DNA from: Candidatus Poseidoniaceae archaeon | Lineage (GTDB): Archaea > Thermoplasmatota > Poseidoniia > Poseidoniales > Poseidoniaceae | Direction: 5' to 3' | NCBI GenBank assembly: GCA_949372875.1 | Contig: CASIAW010000011.1 | Location: 32,627-96,626, forward strand | DNA length: 64,000 bases | Part shown: positions 18,401-25,957 of the stretch, one piece after another | How positions within the stretch are numbered: the first letter of the stretch is position 1 | Layout: each line of letters begins with the position of its first letter | Translations under genes and position numbers: made by a program | Notes under the pieces: model-generated | Told to the model about the DNA's origin: nothing | Database searches by the model: none | Seen by the model: the letters and a program-made list of their open reading frames with translations, nothing else

Positions 18401-21400
18401 GTTTGGCCTTTCAACTGGAATTTGGCAGTGGACTTCTGACAATGGGCCCGTCGCTGACTTCCCTGACGAACTCGGCGCTGACCTCATCAAGAACCACCTT
18501 GATGGCGACGTTGATGGAGATTTTACGAACATGACGGTTGATCTTGACAATGATTACGATTCAGTTTACGATTGGTATGATGTCGATGACGACAACAACG
18601 GTGTTTGGGACTACTTCGAAATTGATACTGATGATGACCTTGACAACGATGCGAATCAAGAAAACGCGAACTTCTTCAGCGGCCTAAATTGTGCTGATAA
18701 TGACGACGATGGAAACGATGCAGACGTAGATGAAGACGGTTTCTTCCAAGCAGTTTGGGACCGTGGGATTTTGTCTCAAGGTTTGATACAACCAACGCTT
18801 TACGACGTTGACAATGATAACGATGCAGTTCCTGACGCAGAAGACCCTGATGATGATAATAACGGAATCCCTGATTCGGTTCAAGAAACGTTACCAAATT
18901 GTTTCTGGGGCGAAGAGCAACATCCATTTGACCACGATAACGACGGAATAGTTGACTGGGCAGACGATGACTGGGACGCTGACGGATTGTCGAACTCAGT
19001 CGAATTAGCAATTAGCCTCACAGCAGCCTTCGACCACGATAATGACGGAGAACGCGACGATATCGATACAGATGATGACGAGGATGGTATGCTTGATGAT
19101 GATGAAGTCATTCTCTGGCCTACCCGCTTCAACCGTAACTCAACAAATCCTTGGGACCACGATGACTTCGGAGATGGAGAAGGGCTTGCAAACCCACTCG
19201 AGCCAGGAACAGGGCCTGATGCAATCGACAACGATGATGATAACGACACATTTGTTGATGCTGATTATGATCACCTAGAAGAAGGCGAAACCGGATTTGC
19301 CTGCTATGCCGGTGCAGAATCTAGCGACTGGGATCACGACAACGACTGCGTACTTGATGAAGATGACAAGGCACCGACCTTTATCACGCTCAATTTGCCA
19401 GATACACTTTGGCTCGATGCTCAATCTCCCTCCATATTCAGCGGCCACGTTGATTGGGTTAACCCCGTTTCAGGACAATTTGAGCCTGCAGTCGGACTCC
19501 CAGTTCAAGTTCATATCGAATGGGCAGATAATGGAACACTAGCATTGGAAACAATCAACGTATTGACCTCTGCAGTTGGTAATTTCACTGTTGGACAATT
19601 CCTTTACCCTGAAGATTTGACCGTTGGGGACAATACAACGTACAGGGTCTATGCAATCGTTACCGAAATGTTCGCTTTCAACGGCAATGAATCTCAATCG
19701 TATTACTTGGGCGCTGAAGCAAACCTCACCGCTGACATATACCTTGATAGCTACTTCCGAAGCGATGAACAACCGTTCTGGGTTGACATGTGGTCATATT
19801 ATACCGCTGATTTGCAACGTGGTATCTTTGACAACCTTGTCCCAAACGTTCCATTCACTTTCTCCGTTCGCGGAGGAATCTTTGGAAACTATACTGAACC
19901 AACGAATTTCACCGGCCTTGGTGGAAACGGCTACCGGTCTGGAAGCAATGGTTTGGTTTCAGTAACCTTCGTACAAGACATTGGCATCAATGGGTTGTGG
20001 AAGCAAATTCAATGGAACTCAACTCGAGATAATGGAGTTGGACAAATTCCAGGCGGATACGAAGAAGTTGCTTGGGATCCTCAAGACAAAGAACTCAAGC
20101 CACTGCTTGATGGACAGGGTGCAATAATTTCCTATGATTATACGAATACAAGCCTTCCAGCGGGTGATTATGAGGTAACGGCAGTAGCCCAGCCTGATTT
20201 GGCATCAGAGTGGCCATTCCCATACCTCCACGGCGATAGTACTGAACCTCAAGCAATTCGTGTCATGCACCGAATGAACATTGAAGCTCAAATGATTGTT
20301 GAAGGAACAAATCCAGTGTATTGGTATAACTCTTCGATTAACAATGGCGATGGAACCTTTGGAAACTGGGCAACAATTTACCATTCTGAAGCATTGGATG
20401 GAGCAAGTTTGAATTTCGCAGACATATCCAAATCCAAACCATATCCAATGAACTGGGACGGCAACCCTGCCACCCTCCTTGGTGAAGAGGCTCAATTACG
20501 CAACTTCATTTCGACCAATGCCACTCACTGGTTCATCACTTTGGTGAACGGTGGAGACAGCAATCTGCCGCCTTGTGGTGCAGTTGATTCGACAGACCCC
20601 GACAGTTTGGTTCGATGTGAAATCGTACCGGAGATGAACACTGGCGACACCCTCTACGTTACTGGTTCAGTTACGAACCGAACCAATGTTCCTTGGGACG
20701 CAGACCCAATTGCTCTTCAAGTGGACATTGATGGTAACGGACAATTCCTCGGACAACAAGAAACAGCATACACACAGCGACCTACCAAGGCTTGCCCAAC
20801 CTGTGCTGCTGAGTTTGAATACAACTGGTCTTGGTATAGCCAATACGGTTCTGGAACCTATGGTATGCGTGTTGACTTTACCAATTCAGCATACTACTTC
20901 ACTGGTAACAGTTCGACGCTTGCTGCAACGGGTGCTTACATCAACGTTACCGTGGTGGGGACAACAGACTTCCAAACGACCTCCGTGCCTCGCCTATATC
21001 GTAACACGAGCACGACCATTCAAGCAAAGTTAGTTGACAACTCCTTACAACCGGTTCGTAATGTGCCGGTGAATTATACGTGGTCAGCAGACGGCCGTAC
21101 TGGTGTCAATTACACAGACGATAACGGATTCTTCGAGATACCATTTAATATCTCAGCTGCAGATTCATTGGGCGACTTTAGTCTCCAATTCGAGTTTGCC
21201 GGAACGTCTTTACTCAAAGGCAATACAATGGTTCAGCAAGTTTGGGTTGTATCACGAACGTACCTCTCTGTAGTTTCTACTGATCCAAACCTCCGTCAGT
21301 CAGGTGATTTATGGGATTTCACAGCTCAAGTTACTGACGATAATACAACCTCTGTGCGAGATAGTGGAGGCGCTGCATTAGATGGTGCTGAAGCACCGAA

Positions 21401-23633
21401 TGGTGGACTTGTTGATGTTATTTTCGAGGGTGTTGATTTCAACGGCGTGACACATCGCCAAATCGTAGCAACAGTCCGGCCATCTGCAGGCACAATTACA
21501 CTGCCAGATGTTCAAGCAGACAAAGCCCACATGTGCTATTACGATGGTAACGGTGACGGAATTGCTGACCGAGATATCAATCAAGACGGCATTCTTGACC
21601 GTTTGGAAACCAGTGGTATGTTCAATGGCGGAGCAGGATGTCTCAAAGCCGATATCGCCCCATTGAATGCTACAGCCCTCAAAGACGATCCAGAATCTTT
21701 CTTACCAGATGGATTTGGACCGGTCAATGTTATTCTCCGATTTGAGGAAACATTGCCAAATGAAGGCTGTGCAGAACTCGACCCAGTCGCTCTTGGAATC
21801 CAAGGGGCATGGGACTCTTGTCTCGGCGTTCCTGGAAACGATCACTTTAGATTGAAGATGACAAATAATGCAAACGGGTTCTCTTTCATTGGACGAACTG
21901 CTTTGACCGTTGATGACCAAATCGTCTACACGAGCGAAGTAAGCCCAATAACCGGTGAAGTCATTCCTAAACCAATGATTGTCACTGGACAGTTACAAGA
22001 TGAATTAGGCACCAACTTGACCAACAGAAAGATACGTGTCAATTATGAGATGGTGAACAGCCAATCTAGCCCTACATCTTGTAATTCTGGATTAACTGAC
22101 CTTGATGGATATTTCTCTATCCAATGTCCTCTATCAGATGTTTCTGCTGGAAAAGCAAAGGTAACAGTTACCTACTCTTCTTATGATAACAACGATGCAT
22201 ATCGATACCAGAACGACACTTATGAAACAGAATTTGACGTCTTCTCTAATTCAACATTAGCTTTGAACGAAGTCGGACCATTCAAGTCCAGTGTCGAGAC
22301 ATGGACAGCACCAAACACTACTGAATACCCGGTGCTTTACCTGAAGGAATCATTCCACGTTGATGCTAAACTGATGCAATCCAACGGCCAATATGTCGGT
22401 GGAAAGTGTTTGAACATCTATCTGGACCCAGAACAAAACATTCGACCAATTTCAACAATTCGTACGAGTGAAATTGACGGAACCGTTGAATGGTTTAGTG
22501 GCGATCCAAGTCAAAACCCAACACTCCGTGGCGTAGAAACTACTGGTGGAAAACTGGAAGGATTCCGCACACTGCGGGTTGCCTTTGAACCGGATTTGAA
22601 TGTCCCAGGCGGCTGTGATAAAGATTCGTCCAACGTCTTGAATGGATCTTATGTTGACCAACTTGTCCTCGTTCGTTCACGAATTGATTTGCAAGTGAAG
22701 CAAACATGGAGTCACACCGGAGATAATGGATTGGATAATGAAGACCCAGTCATCGGTTCAATAGCCCTTCTTCGAGATCGTCTTGATCTTGCAGTTGAAA
22801 ACGAAGAAGTCTGGTTTGTCCGCCAATATTGGTCTGATGAACTCAGTGAATGGGTCGTTGAAGGAACCAACAAGTCCCGGACCAACGAGCAAGGAATTGC
22901 AGACTTCGAGTGGCCGTTTGCAGGTCAAACCTGCGACGGAGTCGCTTGTACGGGCCAATGGCGAATTATTGCTTATTACCCAGGTTCAACCTACTTTGAA
23001 GAATCACTCGACAATGTAACACACGAAGTCATATGGATGAAAGCAACTACAATCAGCGCTGATGCAGGATTCTTTACTCCTGCCAAGACGATGGCTTTCG
23101 TACTTGTTGCGATGGCGTTATTGATTGCTGGAGCAATTTACTATCAACGAGCACAAGCCCGTCGACAAGTGCAAGCTCTCAAGGGTATCTTGACTGATGC
23201 AATGATGCAACTTGAAGCCAGTAACGAATATATTGCAGCGATTTTCGATTGTTACAAGAATCTGGTCAAGCACTTCAAGCGATACGGCTTCATGAAGAAG
23301 GTCTACGAAACCACTCGTGAATTCGAGGCGGCTGTTCGTACTGCTTTCAACATGGTTCCTTCTGACCAACTTGATGCATTCCTCTCCGTCTTTGAAGAAG
23401 CACGTTATTCGGATCACAACATCGATGCAAGCCATCGAGACCGAGCGTTGCAAACACTCGATGTTATCGTTCGATCCCTCACCGTCGCTCTTGGCGAAGG
23501 GGGCATGGTTGAGCGCAAAGAACTGGTCAACCTGTATGACAAGCAAACGAAGGCCGGTGAATTCGTTGCAGCAGATGGTTCTGTCCGTCAAGCTGGAATC
23601 GTCGAAGGCGAAGGCACAGATTTCAAGATTTGA
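15483..23633 (+). CDS. Giant calcium-repeat surface protein with C-terminal membrane helix and DUF4129-like tail
   Basis: A 2716-residue protein. Residues 18-36 form a signal or anchor helix (LTIVVLMLTSTMLAIVQ). About residues 115-1300 hold many thrombospondin type 3-like Ca2+ loops (DHDNDGVSD, DDDNDGIYD). About 1300-2500 are beta-sandwich and carboxypeptidase-regulatory-like modules (for example NYTDDNGFFEIPFN, GLTDLDGYFSIQCPL), with many Asn-x-Ser/Thr sites. A membrane helix lies near 2536-2555 (AFVLVAMALLIAGAIYY), and about 160 cytoplasmic residues follow. That tail has the DUF4129-like pattern TREFEAA...MVPSDQLDAFLSVFEEARYSD. It is likely a calcium-stiffened stalk or adhesin. GAGGTG precedes the ATG by 6 nt, and a TATA-like AAATAGGG (15441-15448) lies about 38 bp upstream. 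Confidence 0.85.
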   Translation: MLSKTQLENISQRQKLTMSLTIVVLMLTSTMLAIVQDVSSEETMPSVVFREGERITQTSAQSTEQGGQGSWIGSQDAWQLEDHPVLSDIMWTDPGVASGIIADRAAIEAIMPYFSTLLEESNKDDHDNDGVSDLYDLDDDNDGIYDLLERFDGCYGTDPFDHDNDGILDAVDWDDDNDGILEGPIDVPALEALGLDPLNVSTDRRLDPSIIHPWTGQAVGAFYLADQNPMDHDNDGVTDEDSDGSGPGSYDEDDDNDARIDQFKWPCDLDSDGIQDYFDTDDDGDGVVDIEDIHPYDATQTTSMSASSNLYDTAVSWDFNSYREYSGGVNFLNEELNRVNAPGNTSSGWIGNPNAMGPNGVASFTTIVDGDLDGDLIPNFLDPDNDNDGTPDSADTDDDNDGILDMVDPDDDNDGIPDVCMNLDMNADNKGDYDNTILNGVALSLDASSLAGGQNYVAANGVQTSAINGMGMTVDITVDSNGEILTATLVSGGYGYSVGDDVAILGGNSGGAIIVSSVSTVNFQIPGGDGDNDGTLDCEMDYDQDLDDDRLRPFDQNYNAVYDWLDPDMGGTPTPDNLGDISVSGDANNFEYDSDDDQISNENDSFPLDKASDVASWNCPTLANPNPVNPDSRCNTRRASYSQFNDWDGDGINNWIDVDDDNDGIIDALDIDWDCDFDNDGDLHAINGALYRDDGPNSVDSDIDGDGLENDIDWDDDNDGISDYYDPDDGNCGVVDFDANDNFASPYYPVADGGNLDGTQDSTPYSDNSTDHWNLVFWHNPFSDVVLDYNGYDATTTPVTPGTVPEFYWFMFARWSPYNGGNDWDIDADGDSLTNGLDIDQDADGMPDWWDQDEGNDGVLDINDLKMGGSFNLTTCGWTAGNIASGYVCGYSYALAYHMPLNGVNAQFGSPYSTRPDAYIDQGPTTGGPSGNWSCNPGAQGGCWHYDFGGDGSVESGITFTQMQNNRDAFVTWFGLSTGIWQWTSDNGPVADFPDELGADLIKNHLDGDVDGDFTNMTVDLDNDYDSVYDWYDVDDDNNGVWDYFEIDTDDDLDNDANQENANFFSGLNCADNDDDGNDADVDEDGFFQAVWDRGILSQGLIQPTLYDVDNDNDAVPDAEDPDDDNNGIPDSVQETLPNCFWGEEQHPFDHDNDGIVDWADDDWDADGLSNSVELAISLTAAFDHDNDGERDDIDTDDDEDGMLDDDEVILWPTRFNRNSTNPWDHDDFGDGEGLANPLEPGTGPDAIDNDDDNDTFVDADYDHLEEGETGFACYAGAESSDWDHDNDCVLDEDDKAPTFITLNLPDTLWLDAQSPSIFSGHVDWVNPVSGQFEPAVGLPVQVHIEWADNGTLALETINVLTSAVGNFTVGQFLYPEDLTVGDNTTYRVYAIVTEMFAFNGNESQSYYLGAEANLTADIYLDSYFRSDEQPFWVDMWSYYTADLQRGIFDNLVPNVPFTFSVRGGIFGNYTEPTNFTGLGGNGYRSGSNGLVSVTFVQDIGINGLWKQIQWNSTRDNGVGQIPGGYEEVAWDPQDKELKPLLDGQGAIISYDYTNTSLPAGDYEVTAVAQPDLASEWPFPYLHGDSTEPQAIRVMHRMNIEAQMIVEGTNPVYWYNSSINNGDGTFGNWATIYHSEALDGASLNFADISKSKPYPMNWDGNPATLLGEEAQLRNFISTNATHWFITLVNGGDSNLPPCGAVDSTDPDSLVRCEIVPEMNTGDTLYVTGSVTNRTNVPWDADPIALQVDIDGNGQFLGQQETAYTQRPTKACPTCAAEFEYNWSWYSQYGSGTYGMRVDFTNSAYYFTGNSSTLAATGAYINVTVVGTTDFQTTSVPRLYRNTSTTIQAKLVDNSLQPVRNVPVNYTWSADGRTGVNYTDDNGFFEIPFNISAADSLGDFSLQFEFAGTSLLKGNTMVQQVWVVSRTYLSVVSTDPNLRQSGDLWDFTAQVTDDNTTSVRDSGGAALDGAEAPNGGLVDVIFEGVDFNGVTHRQIVATVRPSAGTITLPDVQADKAHMCYYDGNGDGIADRDINQDGILDRLETSGMFNGGAGCLKADIAPLNATALKDDPESFLPDGFGPVNVILRFEETLPNEGCAELDPVALGIQGAWDSCLGVPGNDHFRLKMTNNANGFSFIGRTALTVDDQIVYTSEVSPITGEVIPKPMIVTGQLQDELGTNLTNRKIRVNYEMVNSQSSPTSCNSGLTDLDGYFSIQCPLSDVSAGKAKVTVTYSSYDNNDAYRYQNDTYETEFDVFSNSTLALNEVGPFKSSVETWTAPNTTEYPVLYLKESFHVDAKLMQSNGQYVGGKCLNIYLDPEQNIRPISTIRTSEIDGTVEWFSGDPSQNPTLRGVETTGGKLEGFRTLRVAFEPDLNVPGGCDKDSSNVLNGSYVDQLVLVRSRIDLQVKQTWSHTGDNGLDNEDPVIGSIALLRDRLDLAVENEEVWFVRQYWSDELSEWVVEGTNKSRTNEQGIADFEWPFAGQTCDGVACTGQWRIIAYYPGSTYFEESLDNVTHEVIWMKATTISADAGFFTPAKTMAFVLVAMALLIAGAIYYQRAQARRQVQALKGILTDAMMQLEASNEYIAAIFDCYKNLVKHFKRYGFMKKVYETTREFEAAVRTAFNMVPSDQLDAFLSVFEEARYSDHNIDASHRDRALQTLDVIVRSLTVALGEGGMVERKELVNLYDKQTKAGEFVAADGSVRQAGIVEGEGTDFKI

Positions 23634-23694
23634 AATCGAGAATCAACCCTGATTCTCCTTAACCTTCAAGGGGCCGGTGTGCTGTGGCTTGTCC

Positions 23695-24138
23695 ATGGAA
23701 GACTGGAAGCAACTCATCGACCAAGCAATGCAGACCGAAACAAACGACACGATTGCAGCACACGCAACCTATGGAAAAGCAGTGCGTGCAGCCCTTGCAC
23801 AATCGCAAATGCTGTTGGGTGATCTTGAAGCCGCTCAAATTATCGAATCCATTTATGGTGCTCTCGTGGCCTATTCTCAGCAAATCATGCTCCGCATGAA
23901 GGCCGAAGACCCAGAAATTGGTGGCGTGGACCATGCGTTCCGTGCAGGACAGGCTTACGGCGTTTCATGCGTACTCAACCATCTTATCGATCAACTGACT
24001 GATGTTGCAGGAATTACTGCACTCGGGGCTTTGGACGATTTCTCAGATACGCTCCATGAAGAAATAATCATTCAAGGTCGCGCTGCAGGACTCACCGTGG
24101 AATTGCTCGATGCGAAGGGCGAGATTCTCTACGAGTGA
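23695..24138 (+). CDS. Small soluble helical protein, unknown family
   Basis: A 147-residue protein from the ATG at 23695 (MEDWKQLIDQAMQTETNDTI); a GTG six codons upstream is less likely. It is almost entirely helical and has no signal or membrane segment; the sequence AHATYGKAVRAALAQSQMLL suggests helical hairpins. It lies 61 bp after the giant surface gene and 151 bp before rpl18e, all on the same strand. It could be the last gene of the surface-protein unit or stand alone; I see no terminator between. Its family and role are not recognised. The open frame shows normal codon use for the window, which supports a real gene. Confidence 0.65.
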   Translation: MEDWKQLIDQAMQTETNDTIAAHATYGKAVRAALAQSQMLLGDLEAAQIIESIYGALVAYSQQIMLRMKAEDPEIGGVDHAFRAGQAYGVSCVLNHLIDQLTDVAGITALGALDDFSDTLHEEIIIQGRAAGLTVELLDAKGEILYE

Positions 24139-24168
24139 CCTTTTCACTTCTGTTTTTGGCGCATGCAT

Positions 24169-24261
24169 CGCCGACCCACCAATTCGCGGGTTTCGGTGCA
24201 CTGCGACGCGAATGACACAGCACCCGCGTCGGTGCATTGATAATGGGATGGCCGGTCGGCG
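24169..24261 (+). promoter_or_regulatory. Structured leader before the rpl18e operon
   Basis: The 151-bp gap before rpl18e can fold extensively. CGCCGACC (24169-24176) pairs perfectly with GGTCGGCG (24254-24261) and would close the whole element. Inside it, ATTCGCG (24182-24188) pairs with CGCGAAT (24207-24213), while CGCGGGT (24185-24191) pairs with ACCCGCG (24222-24228). These two inner stems share bases 24185-24188 and exclude each other. CGGTGCA is repeated at 24194-24200 and 24230-24236. Ribosomal protein operons are often controlled by their own products through such leaders, so a switch is plausible but inferred. Confidence 0.4.
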
Positions 24262-24289
24262 AATTGCTTCAAAGCATCGAGGGAGTCAA

Positions 24290-24655
24290 ATGAGCAATCC
24301 TACACGTAAGACAAACGCACGATTGGTTGATGTTATCAGCCAATTAAAAGCCCAGTCTCGCGACACCGGAGCCGCTGTTTGGCGAGATGTGGCCATGCGC
24401 CTCTCTAAGAGTCGCAAAAATTGGGCGCAGCCGAACTTGAGCCGTGTGAGCCGCTATGCCCCCGAGGGTTCAACGATTCTCGTACCAGGCAAGTTGCTCG
24501 GTTCAGGTGAATTGTCTGCCAACCACACCATCGCCGCCTACAGTGTTAGCAACGGTGCACGTGAGAAGATAGAAGCCGCTGGTGGTCGAGTTATGACCTA
24601 TAGCGAGCTGATGAACGAAAACCCATCTGGAACGGGGGTTGTTATCCTTGGATGA
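24290..24655 (+). CDS. rpl18e: 50S ribosomal protein L18e
   Basis: A 121-residue protein with the archaeal/eukaryotic eL18 signature: NPTRKTNARLVDVISQLKAQ, WRDVAMRLSKSRKNWAQPNL, VLVPGKLLGSGELS-like STILVPGKLLGSGELS, then a GGRVMTYSELMNENPSGTGV end. It is a large-subunit protein with no bacterial counterpart except partial similarity to uL15, so it marks the window as archaeal. The ATG at 24290 has GGGAG 4 nt upstream. The open frame continues 60 codons further upstream, but those would run through the structured leader and are not conserved. Its stop overlaps the uL13 start, making it the first gene of the operon. Confidence 0.95.
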   Translation: MSNPTRKTNARLVDVISQLKAQSRDTGAAVWRDVAMRLSKSRKNWAQPNLSRVSRYAPEGSTILVPGKLLGSGELSANHTIAAYSVSNGAREKIEAAGGRVMTYSELMNENPSGTGVVILG

Positions 24656-25133
24656 AACAACCTATGTTTTTGACGCTGAAGGTCTTATCCTTGGCCGTCT
24701 CGCATCCGCTTCAGCAGATATTCTGTTGAAAGCAGCCCGTGAACACCGTGATGACAAGGTTATCATTGTCAATGCTGAAAAGGCAATTGTCACTGGTCGA
24801 CCACGATCTGTCCTCAATAATTATCATGCAAAGTATGAGTTGAACCACGCCCGTAAGGGTCCGTTTTTCCCTCGTATGCCTGACATGATTCTCAAGCGAG
24901 CAGTTCGTGGAATGCTACCTTACCAAAAGAAAAGCAGCGGTCGACGAGCACTACGCAATCTGCGTGTTGAAATCGGCTGTCCCGCTCACTTGTCTGGAGA
25001 TCTACCAGAAGGTCACGAGAATGGTGATGACTCGAAGTTCCGCAAGGCACTTCCTGAGCGCTTCATCACTCTTGGTGATATCAGCGCCGACCTCGGCGCA
25101 CCATCCCACCGTTGGACCGGAGGTGAGCAATGA
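24648..25133 (+). CDS. rpl13: 50S ribosomal protein L13 (uL13)
   Basis: About 161 residues, the usual archaeal size. Family motifs are visible: VFDAEGLILGRLASASADIL at the N-terminus, VNAEKAIVTGRPRSVLNNYH, then RMPDMILKRAVRGMLPYQKK. uL13 is an early-assembling protein of the large subunit. No in-frame ATG lies near the conserved start. TTG at 24648 is preceded by GGGGG (24634-24638) at a suitable distance and overlaps the rpl18e stop (TTGGATGA), so I choose it; TTG at 24639 is the alternative. Its own stop overlaps the uS9 start, which indicates translational coupling. Confidence 0.92.
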   Translation: MDETTYVFDAEGLILGRLASASADILLKAAREHRDDKVIIVNAEKAIVTGRPRSVLNNYHAKYELNHARKGPFFPRMPDMILKRAVRGMLPYQKKSSGRRALRNLRVEIGCPAHLSGDLPEGHENGDDSKFRKALPERFITLGDISADLGAPSHRWTGGEQ

Positions 25134-25567
25134 TGGCTCGTAAAAAGCAAAAATCTGTAGAATCATCGGGTAAGAGAAAGACTGCAGTTGCTCGAGCTTC
25201 ACTCAAAGCCGGAAAAGGCCGAGTTCGTGTTAACAGTGCACCTATTGAAATCCTACAACCATCCCTTGCTCGCCGCAAGTCGATGGAACCACTCATTATT
25301 GCTGATGCAATGAACCGATTGAGCAAAGTCGACATCAACATCACCACTCTTGGTGGTGGAATTATGGGTCAAACTGATGCAATCAGAACTGCCATTGCAC
25401 GTGGGCTTGTCCACTACAACGGCGGTGCAGAAGGCATTGATGAAGAACTCCGAGACGAATACCTTCGCTTCGACCGTAGCCTTTTGGTTAACGATCCACG
25501 ACGCAAGGAAGCAAAGCACCAACTTGGACGCGGTGCTCGTCGCAAGAAGCAAAAGTCCTACCGATGA
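25133..25567 (+). CDS. rps9: 30S ribosomal protein S9 (uS9)
   Basis: A 144-residue small-subunit protein with the uS9 hallmarks: SGKRKTAVARASLKAGKGRV near the N-terminus, the GGGIMGQTDAIRTAIARGLV core, and the basic C-terminal tail ending GRGARRKKQKSYR. The tail reaches toward the P-site tRNA in known ribosomes. Two ATGs are in tandem (25130 and 25133). GGAGGTGA at 25119-25126 is 6 nt from the second and only 3 nt from the first, so I choose the second. The start overlaps the uL13 stop. Confidence 0.95.
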   Translation: MARKKQKSVESSGKRKTAVARASLKAGKGRVRVNSAPIEILQPSLARRKSMEPLIIADAMNRLSKVDINITTLGGGIMGQTDAIRTAIARGLVHYNGGAEGIDEELRDEYLRFDRSLLVNDPRRKEAKHQLGRGARRKKQKSYR

Positions 25568-25576
25568 GGTGAGAAT

Positions 25577-25780
25577 ATGATTATACCAATACGATGTTTT
25601 AGTTGCGGGGCTGTGATTGCTCACAAGTGGGAAGAATTCGAACAATTGAAAGCCGCTGGCGTTGAAGTTGCTGATGCACTCGACCAAATCGGCTTGATGC
25701 GATACTGTTGCCGCCGTATGTATGTGGGTCACATTGACCTCATCTACGAAACTGCGCCTTTCAGCACATCAATTCAATGA
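25577..25780 (+). CDS. rpoN: DNA-directed RNA polymerase subunit N
   Basis: A 67-residue protein matching archaeal RpoN / eukaryotic Rpb10. The zinc-binding residues are the N-terminal CFSCG (Cys8, Cys11) and the CC pair in RYCCRRM. The start MIIPIRCFSCGAVI is diagnostic of the family. RpoN is a small assembly subunit that contacts subunits D and L. GAGGTGA precedes the ATG closely. It follows rps9 after 9 bp, as in many archaeal rpl18e-rpl13-rps9-rpoN clusters. A neighbouring rpoK, often present in such clusters, is absent here; instead tRNA-Pro follows after 11 bp. Confidence 0.95.
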   Translation: MIIPIRCFSCGAVIAHKWEEFEQLKAAGVEVADALDQIGLMRYCCRRMYVGHIDLIYETAPFSTSIQ

Positions 25781-25791
25781 GATACCAACCT

Positions 25792-25869
25792 GGGCCCGTG
25801 GGTTAGCTTGGCCTATACTTGGCGGCTGGGGGCCGTCAGACCCCAGTTCAAATCTGGGCGGGCCCACCA
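25792..25869 (+). tRNA. tRNA-Pro (GGG) with encoded CCA
   Basis: The acceptor arms GGGCCCG/CGGGCCC pair perfectly. The anticodon stem GGCGG/CCGTC holds loop CTGGGGG with anticodon GGG, and the T-arm is CCCAG-TTCAAAT-CTGGG. Conserved D-loop bases A14, G15, G18, G19 and A21 can be placed. The discriminator is A, and the 3' CCA is encoded (25867-25869), unlike the other two tRNAs in the window. It begins 11 bp after the rpoN stop with no visible promoter of its own, so it is probably cut from the ribosomal-protein message. Confidence 0.93.
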
Positions 25870-25927
25870 ATACCATTTCTGATTCAGTGTCCGAGAAACT
25901 GCTTTTTGATAGACGGGTAACCTTTGG

Positions 25928-25937
25928 TTTGATATGG
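25928..25937 (+). promoter_or_regulatory. TATA-like box before the gene at 25958
   Basis: TTTGATATGG with its centre about 25 bp upstream of the ATG at 25958. The identical decamer occurs at 45843-45852, at nearly the same distance from another ATG (45874). This supports a real core promoter and leaderless messages at both places. Confidence 0.5.
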
Positions 25938-25957
25938 GGCTTTGAAAAGTAGGCACC

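Noticed and set aside
24110..24289. Upstream extension of rpl18e by 60 codons
   Set aside because: It runs through the structured leader, is not L18e-like, and ATG 24290 has its own GGGAG.
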